Virus record (IMG/VR): IMGVR_UViG_3300032173_000020
Span: 1 to 35,290 of that record
Strand: one strand, 5' to 3'
Length of the DNA stretch: 35,290 bases
Origin: a virus
Shown: positions 1 through 6,853 of the stretch, piece after piece
Layout of the letters: every line of letters begins with the position of its first letter
Position numbering within the stretch: the stretch's first letter is position 1
Program-made: the position numbers and the translations under genes
The notes under the pieces: generated by a model
Told to the model about the DNA's origin: nothing
The model's database searches: none
Seen by the model: only the letters and a program-made list of their open reading frames with translations

Positions 1-86
1 CCCGGCAACTTTTTTTGAAGCGCCTGAAGAGGCTTAACGCAGCCGAAACCGCAGCAATGCGGTAGCGCGGATTGGTCCCAGCCGGG
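1..86 (+). ncRNA. Type I hammerhead ribozyme (copy next to intI)
   Basis: This is an exact copy of the ribozyme at 35071-35156. The core reads CTGAAGA (24-30), stem II GGCT/AGCC (31-34/41-44), GAA (45-47), and stem III from 48 to 63 capped by a GCAA tetraloop. The predicted cut is after A64 in a G-U-A triplet. Stem I pairs 20-23 with 65-68, with an outer CCCGGC/GCCGGG pairing (1-6/81-86). Cleavage of a rightward transcript would leave intI on an RNA with a 5'-OH leader of about 112 nt. The 5' part of this cassette lies at the far end of the window (35196-35290), so the unit spans the ends. Core residues are seen directly; activity is inferred. Confidence 0.87.
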
Positions 87-125
87 GAATAACTGACCAT
101 CAGGGGGCACGCCTTAAACAGATAA

Positions 126-176
126 CAACCTTTAGACCGCCAAAGTGGCTACTTAACCAACCAGGAGGGGGATGGT
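126..176 (-). other. attI: Integron attI site (platform recombination site)
   Basis: The proximal cassette ends exactly at position 125. Read on the minus strand the junction is GGTTG^TTATCT, a G^TT core of the kind IntI cuts. The repeat shared with the second cassette ends at the same core: only C126 and A127 also match, then the sequences diverge. The site lies within 51 bp of the intI start. It holds a short inverted repeat GCCA-AAG-TGGC (139-149) that could contribute to integrase binding. Its position upstream of intI, with cassettes extending away, is the canonical integron geometry. The limits of attI beyond the core are not determined. Confidence 0.72.
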
Positions 177-1157
177 ATGGGAAAAACCGAGGCATTAAAA
201 CGATACTATGAAACGCTCAGAATATTACGCCGCAGCAAGAGCACGGTCAGCACCTATATTTCATGGGTCAGACAGTTTATAGACTTCCTTCCCAGCTGCA
301 GCCAGGAAACCACCCGCGAGGAACGGATCAGCAAGTTCTTGTCTCGCCTGGTGATTAAAAACAACATATCCGCGACCACCCAAAAGCAGGCCCTTTGTGC
401 GATCATTGGCTTTTATAAGCTGGTCTTAAAAGAGCAGGTCGGGGATCTAACATTCTCCCGATCGTCCCGCCCGAAGTTTCTGCCATCTGTATTTAGCCGT
501 GACGAGGCCTGGCGCATACTCGACGTTCTGCACGGTGTCAGCTGGATATGGGCCGCGTTCTTCTACGGCTGCGGACTTCGTCTTGAAGAGTGCTGCCAGC
601 TCCGCGTTCTCGACGTGGATCTAGACCGACGTCAGGTAAACGTCAGGCGCGGAAAAGGCAGCAAAGACCGCGTGGTCCCGCTCCCGGAAATGCTGGTCGA
701 ACCACTACGCAAGCACCTGCGCACGCTCAAGATCGAGCATGAATCATACTCCGCGCGCCGCGTGGCCGTATCTCTACCCGACGCCCTAGACCGCAAATAT
801 CCCGCCGCTCCGTTCTCCTGGGAATGGTTCTGGTTATTCCCTGCCTCCGGTCCATGCAAAGACCCGAAGTGGGGCGGAAAACTATACCATATCCATCACA
901 GCGCGGTACAGAAACGGATAGGCAGGGCGATCCGAGACGCGAAGATACCGAAAAAAGCAGGCTGTCACACCTTCCGCCATTCGTTCGCTACCCATTGGCT
1001 TGAAGGTGCCGAGGGTTCGCACGAGTCCGCGCTGCTGCGATTGCAGCGCCTCATGGGTCACAGCGACCCAAAAACCACCATGATATATCTGCACCTGCTG
1101 AAACCGAAAACCGACGTTCCGAGTCCTCTGGACATGAGAGAACTGATCGCGGCTTGA
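177..1157 (+). CDS. intI: Integron integrase IntI (tyrosine recombinase)
   Basis: A 326-aa tyrosine recombinase that inserts and excises gene cassettes at attI and attC. The N-terminal SAM-like DNA-binding domain covers about residues 8-90, and the catalytic domain about 100-305. R135 (GCGLRLEE), K160 (RGKGSKDR), H264 and R267 (CHTFRHSF), H295 (GHSD) and the nucleophile Y304 (TTMIYLH) are all present. The integron-specific insertion, absent from XerC/D and phage integrases, is clear at about 199-245: LPDALDRKYP followed by FSWEWFWLFP and the HIHH region. The C-terminus ends VPSPLD, as in IntI proteins. The segment before GHSD (277-290) is a few residues longer than in IntI1. The start is ATG 177, with AGGAGG at 163-168. 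The cassette array lies immediately upstream across the window ends. No strong dedicated promoter is visible; readthrough from the array would first be cut by the hammerhead. Confidence 0.94.
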   Translation: MGKTEALKRYYETLRILRRSKSTVSTYISWVRQFIDFLPSCSQETTREERISKFLSRLVIKNNISATTQKQALCAIIGFYKLVLKEQVGDLTFSRSSRPKFLPSVFSRDEAWRILDVLHGVSWIWAAFFYGCGLRLEECCQLRVLDVDLDRRQVNVRRGKGSKDRVVPLPEMLVEPLRKHLRTLKIEHESYSARRVAVSLPDALDRKYPAAPFSWEWFWLFPASGPCKDPKWGGKLYHIHHSAVQKRIGRAIRDAKIPKKAGCHTFRHSFATHWLEGAEGSHESALLRLQRLMGHSDPKTTMIYLHLLKPKTDVPSPLDMRELIAA

Positions 1158-1183
1158 CAATGCAAACCAAACCATGCTATAAC
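1154..1183 (+). promoter_or_regulatory. Promoter for phage integrase (Pint)
   Basis: There is a perfect -35 TTGACA (1154-1159), an 18-bp spacer and a -10 TATAAC (1178-1183). The -35 box overlaps the intI stop codon. Transcription would begin around 1190, just inside the hairpin that holds the int ribosome-binding site. This lets int be expressed independently of intI. Confidence 0.75.
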
Positions 1184-1202
1184 GCCCCCATATCAGGGGG
1201 GC
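1184..1202 (+). promoter_or_regulatory. Hairpin sequestering the int Shine-Dalgarno sequence
   Basis: GCCCCC (1184-1189) pairs with GGGGGGC (1196-1202) around a short A/T loop. The right arm is the only good Shine-Dalgarno sequence (AGGGGGG, 1195-1201), six bases before GTG 1208. Longer transcripts containing the whole hairpin should translate int poorly. A transcript starting at or after about 1189 from the local promoter might partly escape. Regulation is inferred. Confidence 0.5.
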
Positions 1203-1207
1203 TGATA

Positions 1208-2356
1208 GTGACAGGAACAATTCGCTGCAACAGTTGCGCGGTTGCCATGAACGACCGGACCGGTTCGTGCCCGAAGTGTGGACGCGCGCAATGCCATATT
1301 GTTCTGCATTGGCAAGGGACCACGCGCAGACTTTTTAAAGACGTGCGCGGCGTCGGATTCGGTTACATGACCGCCTACGATCAGCTGTTCGCCATGAACC
1401 GAGAGATCCGCCAGCGGGCATTTTCTATTTCCGATTGGCAGTCAGCCAAAGTAAAAGAACGACGCCTCGACCAGCAGCTCGACAAATGGCTCGACCAGGT
1501 AAAGACCGAGGTCGATCAAAACGAGTTATCGTTCGGGACCTATCACTCATACCGCAGCTATGTACAAAATCACATTTCCCCAAAGATCGGCCACCTGGAC
1601 ATTCGGGAAATCCGATACGCCGATCTTGAAGCGTTTAAGGATAGTTTGCCACGGTCCCTCAAGATAAGAACAAAGCGCACGATCGTGAATATCCTGCACA
1701 CCGCAATGACCTGGACCTGGCGCAAGGGAATAATCGAGGCCATGCCGCCGTTCCCCGTGGTCAAGGGTAACGACGCCGCGCCAAAGATCGCCCTGACCAT
1801 GGTGGACCAGGCCGCAGCCCTGGCGCTGATCCCGGTCGAGCACCGGGACGTTTTCGAATTCGAGACCGAGACCGGCCTGAGGCCAGGCGAGACCTGCGCG
1901 CTCAAGATAAAAGATATTGATTTTAACACATGCACCATGACCGTGCAGCGCACGTTCACCATGCGCCATTTAAGAGAGTCTGACAAGGAAGGACACAAGA
2001 AGGCCGTGCCCTTGTCCCGGCGCGCCATGGATCTGGCAAGGGCGCACGCTGCGGGCCGGTTTCCCGATGATTGGCTGTTCATTAACCCGGCGACCGGGTC
2101 CCACTATGCTGTTCAGCGCCTGGGCCTCTACTGGAAAAAATACACGAACCTGCCCTGCAGTCACTACGAAGGAACCCGGCACTCGTTCTGCACGCAGATC
2201 GTCGAGGTCGCCGATCGCTCCGCTGCCCAGGATCTCATGCGGCACGCCGACGGCAGGAGCACGGACCTATACATACACAACCGGACCGAATATCTGCGCG
2301 ACGTGATCGAAAAACGCGGGAATGTTTCAGAGATGAAAAAGAAAAGGAAAACATAG
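1208..2356 (+). CDS. int: Phage site-specific integrase (tyrosine recombinase)
   Basis: A 382-aa lambda-type integrase responsible for integration at a tRNA gene. The N-terminus has a zinc-ribbon-like pair of motifs (CNSC, about 7-10, and CPKC, about 21-24). A core-binding SAM-like domain follows (about 75-180), then the catalytic domain (about 195-365). Visible active-site residues are R225 (TGLRPGE), K264, R324 (TRHSF), H346 (RHAD) and Y355 (DLYIH). The usual H of the HxxR motif is E321 here, with an H two residues earlier (H319). I chose GTG 1208 because of the preceding AGGGGGG and because upstream residues look unlike coding sequence. It is unrelated in detail to IntI and sits directly 5' of attP, the normal arrangement for temperate phages. 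Confidence 0.9.
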   Translation: MTGTIRCNSCAVAMNDRTGSCPKCGRAQCHIVLHWQGTTRRLFKDVRGVGFGYMTAYDQLFAMNREIRQRAFSISDWQSAKVKERRLDQQLDKWLDQVKTEVDQNELSFGTYHSYRSYVQNHISPKIGHLDIREIRYADLEAFKDSLPRSLKIRTKRTIVNILHTAMTWTWRKGIIEAMPPFPVVKGNDAAPKIALTMVDQAAALALIPVEHRDVFEFETETGLRPGETCALKIKDIDFNTCTMTVQRTFTMRHLRESDKEGHKKAVPLSRRAMDLARAHAAGRFPDDWLFINPATGSHYAVQRLGLYWKKYTNLPCSHYEGTRHSFCTQIVEVADRSAAQDLMRHADGRSTDLYIHNRTEYLRDVIEKRGNVSEMKKKRKT

Positions 2357-2357
2357 T

Positions 2358-2501
2358 TCTTACAGTAGCCGTGCAGTATGGGTCTATAAGTAATTGATTT
2401 ATTATCCTGACTAGCGAGTTCGATTCTCACGCTCTCCCGCCATATTGTTTAATGATTTCAATGTTAAAGGCTTTAAAATCTCTTACAGTAGTCTTACAGT
2501 A
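2358..2501. other. attP: Phage attachment site attP with integrase arm sites
   Basis: The core at about 2412-2443 is the 3' end of a tRNA gene: a T-arm-like GAGTTCGATTCTC segment, an acceptor strand CTCTCCC, then G and an encoded CCA. It resembles tRNA-Ser. No 5' half of a tRNA precedes it, so it is a phage copy of the target. Three copies of TCTTACAGTA (2358-2367, 2481-2490, 2492-2501) flank the core on both sides and look like arm-type integrase sites. Arms on both sides support an intact attP rather than attL or attR. Confidence 0.78.
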
Positions 2502-2512
2502 AAGGAATTACT

Positions 2513-2683
2513 ATGGAAAGCATTATTGATATACTGAAAGATAATAAAATTATATCTATTTCAAAAGATAAAAATGGCATCTTCACTATAGAGGAAGAAT
2601 GTGATAATTATTATCGCGTAAATTTAACCAAGAATCAAATGATATCACTTTCTAAAGAAATTCAACTCCTAGCAGAGTCTTAA
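2513..2683 (+). CDS. Small AT-rich protein, unknown function
   Basis: A 56-aa ORF starting at ATG 2513 after an AGGA (2503-2506). The protein begins MESIIDILKDNK and is Lys/Ile/Asn-rich. It contains a short predicted beta stretch (IISISKDKNGIFTIEEE) followed by a helix. Base composition is much more AT-rich than the neighbouring phage genes, which suggests separate origin. Its stop overlaps the convergent terminase stop by 3 bp. I do not recognise the family. A position just outside attP is typical of accessory lysogeny genes, but no function can be assigned. Confidence 0.55.
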   Translation: MESIIDILKDNKIISISKDKNGIFTIEEECDNYYRVNLTKNQMISLSKEIQLLAES

Positions 2684-4296
2684 AATTCCACAGCCACCTC
2701 ATAGCTGCCGACGTTCTCCCGCCATTCGGTTCGCTCGTTCATATCTTTATGCTTCCCGATCACCTTCCCGATCTTGACCGGCAGGCTGGTGATACAGCCT
2801 TCGCCCGTGTCGAGCAGATCGTCGGCCTGGTTTGCGTGGGTAGGTATCCAATCACGCATTTGCTCGGCCAGGCCGCCTTCTACAACAGACCGGTGGGCGT
2901 GCAGAAAACGGCCTGACAATGGTGCCTCGTAGGCGCTCAATATGCGATCTGACTTGTTCTTCGTTTCCACCATCTCTACCACGCCGCATTGCACGCCCGC
3001 TTCTTTAAATTCCTTTCTCATAATCGCGGGAAGAAAGCCGCCGATCCCGGCGGTCTTGATCGTGATGCTGGGAATATTGTACTCGACGACGCGCTTTTTA
3101 ACCTGTCTTGCCTGCTCGTATACGTCTCCGGTGAGCACGTCCAGGATCTGCCAATATAGATGCCCGCCGCCGTCCTGGAAGATTGCGGCGAACGCGCTAT
3201 CATCGCTGTCGGCCTTGCCTAGGCTGCAGTCCCAGCAGGCCCGGACCCCGGTCAGGCGGATACTGCCCAGGGACATAAACACGTCGTTGTTGGCAAACCT
3301 GATCCTCGGTATCTCGTCGTATATGACGATCTTGTCCGGGTCCAGGCGGACCTCATGTATCGGTTTTGCCTTGAGCAAATACTGACTGTCCCAGGCGTTC
3401 AGGGTCCGGCACTCTTTGCGCCTGAACTCGATCTCGTTCCGGGTAAAGTAGATCGGCCAGGGGTTCCCGTATGAAATGTCCAGGATCGTGCCCTCGGGCA
3501 GCGGGGTGTGCAGCTTTATGCTGTCGGCGCGGATCTCGTATTGTTCAGGGGTCAATACCCGGCTGTGCTTGCCGATCCCGGTAATGACATAGAGTTCGTC
3601 CGGATTGTCAATCGAGAACGATACCGAAAAGAACGTGCTTTCTCCGTCTGACTCTGACCGCTTCACGTCCGCGAACAGGGGAATGATCAGGTGGTCGTAC
3701 CCGTTCCCGATCTTCTCGTCATAGATGCTGTTGTGCGTGTGGTCTGTGCCGACATACAGCAGCATACCGCCGGGAACGATTATGTGAGTTTCTTCGCCTA
3801 GGCGTTCCCGGAGCTTCTGCCGGGTCTCTAGGCTGGCTATATTCTTCGGGACCTCGGCGTCGTCGTTTATAATCTCGTCTGCACGAGACGACGTGGCGTT
3901 CGACATGATGCCGTAGGCCGTGACCGAGGCGTTCCGTATATCAGGATTGCCCACGACGTTGAACCGCTCTACCCCGAGCTTGCCCTTGATCATTCCGCTG
4001 CAGAGCGGGTGCAGGGTCAGGACGTTCTTGGTGTCAGCGCTCAACTTTGTGGCCGTGCCGTCGTCGGAGCTGCGATCTATGAACCGCCAGGTGGGATCGT
4101 TCCGAAGTTTCCAGGCCTGGTAAAGCGCCAGGATCGTGGACTTTGAACCGCCGCGAAAGACTTTGAGCACCGCGGTCCGTTCTTTGTGTTCCAGCCAATC
4201 GCAAATAGCCAGGTGAAAGTCGGGCACGACCCAGCCCTTGCGTTTGGCCCATACCAGGAAGAACGCTTTAAAAGAAACATAAGGCCTTCTGCTCAT
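2680..4296 (-). CDS. terL: Terminase large subunit
   Basis: A 538-aa packaging motor ATPase and nuclease, T7 gp19-like in layout. The Walker A-like loop FRGGSKST is at 47-54 and the Walker B region ADEIINDDAE at about 139-148. A C-terminal RNase H-like nuclease begins near WDCSLGKADSDDSA (first acidic residue), with a further acidic pair near NQADDLLD. It is the last gene of the leftward virion operon. Its ATG overlaps the stop of the upstream internal virion gene (ATGA), implying translational coupling. Placement of terL after the ejection-protein genes and away from terS recalls T7-like podoviruses. Confidence 0.9.
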   Translation of the reverse strand: MSRRPYVSFKAFFLVWAKRKGWVVPDFHLAICDWLEHKERTAVLKVFRGGSKSTILALYQAWKLRNDPTWRFIDRSSDDGTATKLSADTKNVLTLHPLCSGMIKGKLGVERFNVVGNPDIRNASVTAYGIMSNATSSRADEIINDDAEVPKNIASLETRQKLRERLGEETHIIVPGGMLLYVGTDHTHNSIYDEKIGNGYDHLIIPLFADVKRSESDGESTFFSVSFSIDNPDELYVITGIGKHSRVLTPEQYEIRADSIKLHTPLPEGTILDISYGNPWPIYFTRNEIEFRRKECRTLNAWDSQYLLKAKPIHEVRLDPDKIVIYDEIPRIRFANNDVFMSLGSIRLTGVRACWDCSLGKADSDDSAFAAIFQDGGGHLYWQILDVLTGDVYEQARQVKKRVVEYNIPSITIKTAGIGGFLPAIMRKEFKEAGVQCGVVEMVETKNKSDRILSAYEAPLSGRFLHAHRSVVEGGLAEQMRDWIPTHANQADDLLDTGEGCITSLPVKIGKVIGKHKDMNERTEWRENVGSYEVAVEF

Positions 4297-6845
4297 TTGT
4301 TCCTTTTGCCGTGGAACGCCATGTCGAAGTCAGGCGCGTGCGGCAGGGTATCCGTGGGTGGCCAGTACCAGGTCGTGTTTTGGCTGTTCTCGGTGTTCTG
4401 TTTCATCCGGCGCAAATAGCCGGGGTTGGCTGCTTCCTGGGCTGTAAAAAAGATAAGGTGGTCCAGGGCTCCCCTGGTGTAAAACGCGTTAACGTACGGC
4501 AGAGCGTAGTTCTTGGTCATTTGCAAGGCCTCGGCTGTAAAATGCGGGGCCTTGCCCTGTGAGGCCTGCTGTATATTCCCGATCGTTAGTTTGTGTAGAT
4601 CCTCGACCATGCGAAGCTGGGGCCCGACCATGGACGACACAATACCCTGGCCGAACCGGTTGGCGTCCGAAAACATGAAGTCGCCGAAGATACCGAGCCC
4701 GCCCGCCTGGGCGTTTGCTGCCAGCCAAAAGGCCGGATCTGTCATGTCCCTGGGATTTTGACCCCGCGCCATGGTCCGCAGCTGCGTGGAGATTGCCCCG
4801 CCGATCATCATGGTCAGAACGTACTGCGCCACGATACCAGCCTTGTACCCGCTCGACCCTTCTGCTCCGTAAACCCTCGGCAGGACTTGCGTCATCATGC
4901 CAGCGGTGAATGACTTGAACATGCCAAAGGTCCTCAGCGCCTCGCCTGCCAGGGTGCCGGGGGCTGTTCCGCCGTGCATGATCGCCTTAGTGTACGCGTT
5001 CGGCTGCATGATCGCGGTCCGGCTCTCTTCCCCGAACATGGCCGCGACCTTGATAGCCGCCTCGCGGATCTCCGGGGTGTCGCCCAGCATCTTGATCGAA
5101 ACCGGGGTGATCATCTCATGCCCCATGATCTCAACCGGTTGGGCCTGCTTGATGATGGCCATCTCTTTCTCGCCTATGCCGTACCGTTCCAGCGTCTTGT
5201 TGAAATGGTACGCGTCGGTCTCGCCGCCGCCCTTGACAATGTCCGACAGGTGAAAACCCATAAGCGCCTGGAAAGCCCGCTGCCCACCGTCTGACCACCA
5301 GTTCATCCCATACAGCCGAAGCGCCTTTGTGGCCACGTTTGACGCCAGCGTCTTGCCCTGGACTGCCTCGCCGACCCTGGCAGCCACGTCATGCAGCACG
5401 AATTCCGACGCGATACCAGCGCGCGCCAGCGCGATCTGGTCCGCTTTGTTTGCCGGGTTCATGCTTTTAAGCCAAAATTCCATGGCGCGACCCATGCCCA
5501 GGCCGTTGGTCCGGGCGATCACGTTATACGTGGCCATGTCCGAAACCTGGGAAAGCAGCACGCCGCCCAGGTGTGTGGCAGCGGTCCAGGATCTCCAATT
5601 CTGGAAAAAGCCCGCGATCTGCGCCCCGCGTTCGCTGACCGGCATGTTCGCTGTCCCGGTCAGTTCCGCATATATCTGCTTTGCCCGGACTGAATCTTTC
5701 TTGACCGCTCCACCGGCCACGGCGTCGGCCTGCTCTGCGAACGACAACAGGGTATTGAATACGACATTATTATGCGGGCTCAAGGTTTCGAGCAGGGCCA
5801 CGTCGCGGGCGTTCTTGACCACGACCTGCTGCATGATCCCGAGCACGTCGCGGCTGCCGACCTGTTTGTTCATCTCGTACCAGGCAGCAGCGTTCTTGAA
5901 GTGCAGCTCCCGGTGGGCAGCCAGCTGACCGGCTATCCCCGGCGCCTCCCCGACCGATCCTCCGGTCTCGATCTTGTTCAGGCCTTCGGTGCTGATCGTC
6001 TGGAATACCTCGCGCATGGCCTGTGTCAGTTCTTCCGGTCCCAGGGGCTTGCCCTCGCCGTCGGTGTAGGCCTGGGGGTCGATGTGCTTCATGGCCTCGG
6101 TGACAAAGTTCTCTTGCGCTTTGTCGTGCAAGGCCTTGCGCGTGGCTGCGTCGGTCTTTGGCCAGAGTTTCTGTGCTTTTTCCATAGCGGACAAGCCGAA
6201 ATTTCTGACCGCGACCGGGTCCCAGGACTGCGGCACGCGCCAATCAGATCTAAAGCCAATGTCCGCGCCCAGGTCGTTCTTGAGCTTGTGGTTCTTACCG
6301 GACCATATGACCCATTGCTGTACCAGGTTCTGCGCGGCATTGTCTCCGCTGCTGCCGTCCCGGTCGAGCTCTCTTATAATGTTCAGCTCCTGCTCGGGTG
6401 TGATCTTCGCGCCAAAGAATGTTGTATAATCCTCGAACGCCGCGCCGATCTCGGCAGCGTCCAGGGTCAGGATACCGTTCTTGCGTCCTTCGAGCGTGGT
6501 GTCCTTCTGTCGGCCCTGGCCGTCTCCGGTCAGGATTTCGATAACTGACCGCACGTTCCCGCGCTGGTTGTTTTCCGATATATGCTTCATTCCCCGGTCG
6601 ATGGCCTCGGCTGCGAAATACTTGTTCCGCAGCTGGTCGGCCTTTTTCTGCACCTCTTCGGCAAAGACCTTTTCCACGGCCAGAGCGCGCAGATCCGTGG
6701 CCGGGTCCACGGGGTTGCCTTTGGCGTCCTTGCGTAGGTTCGGATCGTACTTCATTTTATTGGCAATGCGCCGGTAGATCGCTTCGATCTCTTCGGGTTT
6801 CATCCGGCCTTCGTAGTCGTTTATTATTCGGTTTATGCAGTCCAT
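4293..6845 (-). CDS. Internal virion (ejection) protein, 850 aa
   Basis: A large mostly helical protein in the position of T7 gp15/gp16-like inner-core proteins. The N-terminal 150 residues are charged and probably coiled. The central part carries the segment RLYGMNWWSDGGQRAF (about 510-530), a motif I associate with podovirus internal virion proteins. Hydrophobic stretches around 655-700 (GMFKSFTAGMM, then IVAQYVLTMMIGGA) could be membrane-active during DNA ejection. No lytic transglycosylase catalytic motif is evident. It is coupled to terL by an ATGA overlap and follows the next gene after an 8-bp gap. Confidence 0.65.
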   Translation of the reverse strand: MDCINRIINDYEGRMKPEEIEAIYRRIANKMKYDPNLRKDAKGNPVDPATDLRALAVEKVFAEEVQKKADQLRNKYFAAEAIDRGMKHISENNQRGNVRSVIEILTGDGQGRQKDTTLEGRKNGILTLDAAEIGAAFEDYTTFFGAKITPEQELNIIRELDRDGSSGDNAAQNLVQQWVIWSGKNHKLKNDLGADIGFRSDWRVPQSWDPVAVRNFGLSAMEKAQKLWPKTDAATRKALHDKAQENFVTEAMKHIDPQAYTDGEGKPLGPEELTQAMREVFQTISTEGLNKIETGGSVGEAPGIAGQLAAHRELHFKNAAAWYEMNKQVGSRDVLGIMQQVVVKNARDVALLETLSPHNNVVFNTLLSFAEQADAVAGGAVKKDSVRAKQIYAELTGTANMPVSERGAQIAGFFQNWRSWTAATHLGGVLLSQVSDMATYNVIARTNGLGMGRAMEFWLKSMNPANKADQIALARAGIASEFVLHDVAARVGEAVQGKTLASNVATKALRLYGMNWWSDGGQRAFQALMGFHLSDIVKGGGETDAYHFNKTLERYGIGEKEMAIIKQAQPVEIMGHEMITPVSIKMLGDTPEIREAAIKVAAMFGEESRTAIMQPNAYTKAIMHGGTAPGTLAGEALRTFGMFKSFTAGMMTQVLPRVYGAEGSSGYKAGIVAQYVLTMMIGGAISTQLRTMARGQNPRDMTDPAFWLAANAQAGGLGIFGDFMFSDANRFGQGIVSSMVGPQLRMVEDLHKLTIGNIQQASQGKAPHFTAEALQMTKNYALPYVNAFYTRGALDHLIFFTAQEAANPGYLRRMKQNTENSQNTTWYWPPTDTLPHAPDFDMAFHGKRNK

Positions 6846-6853
6846 GGCTCCCT

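Noticed and set aside
1-127. Direct terminal repeat of a linear T7-like genome
   Set aside because: The repeat belongs to a 224-bp tandem cassette and is followed by further repeat sequence at the right end. The genome also carries int and attP. A packaging terminal repeat is not needed to explain it.
1154-1207. Upstream TTG/ATG starts for the phage integrase
   Set aside because: They overlap the -35 and the start of the transcript and lack a Shine-Dalgarno sequence; GTG 1208 has AGGGGGG at ideal distance.
2405-2443. Complete tRNA gene
   Set aside because: Only the T arm and acceptor 3' strand are present, with an imperfect T stem and no 5' half upstream; it is the attP core.
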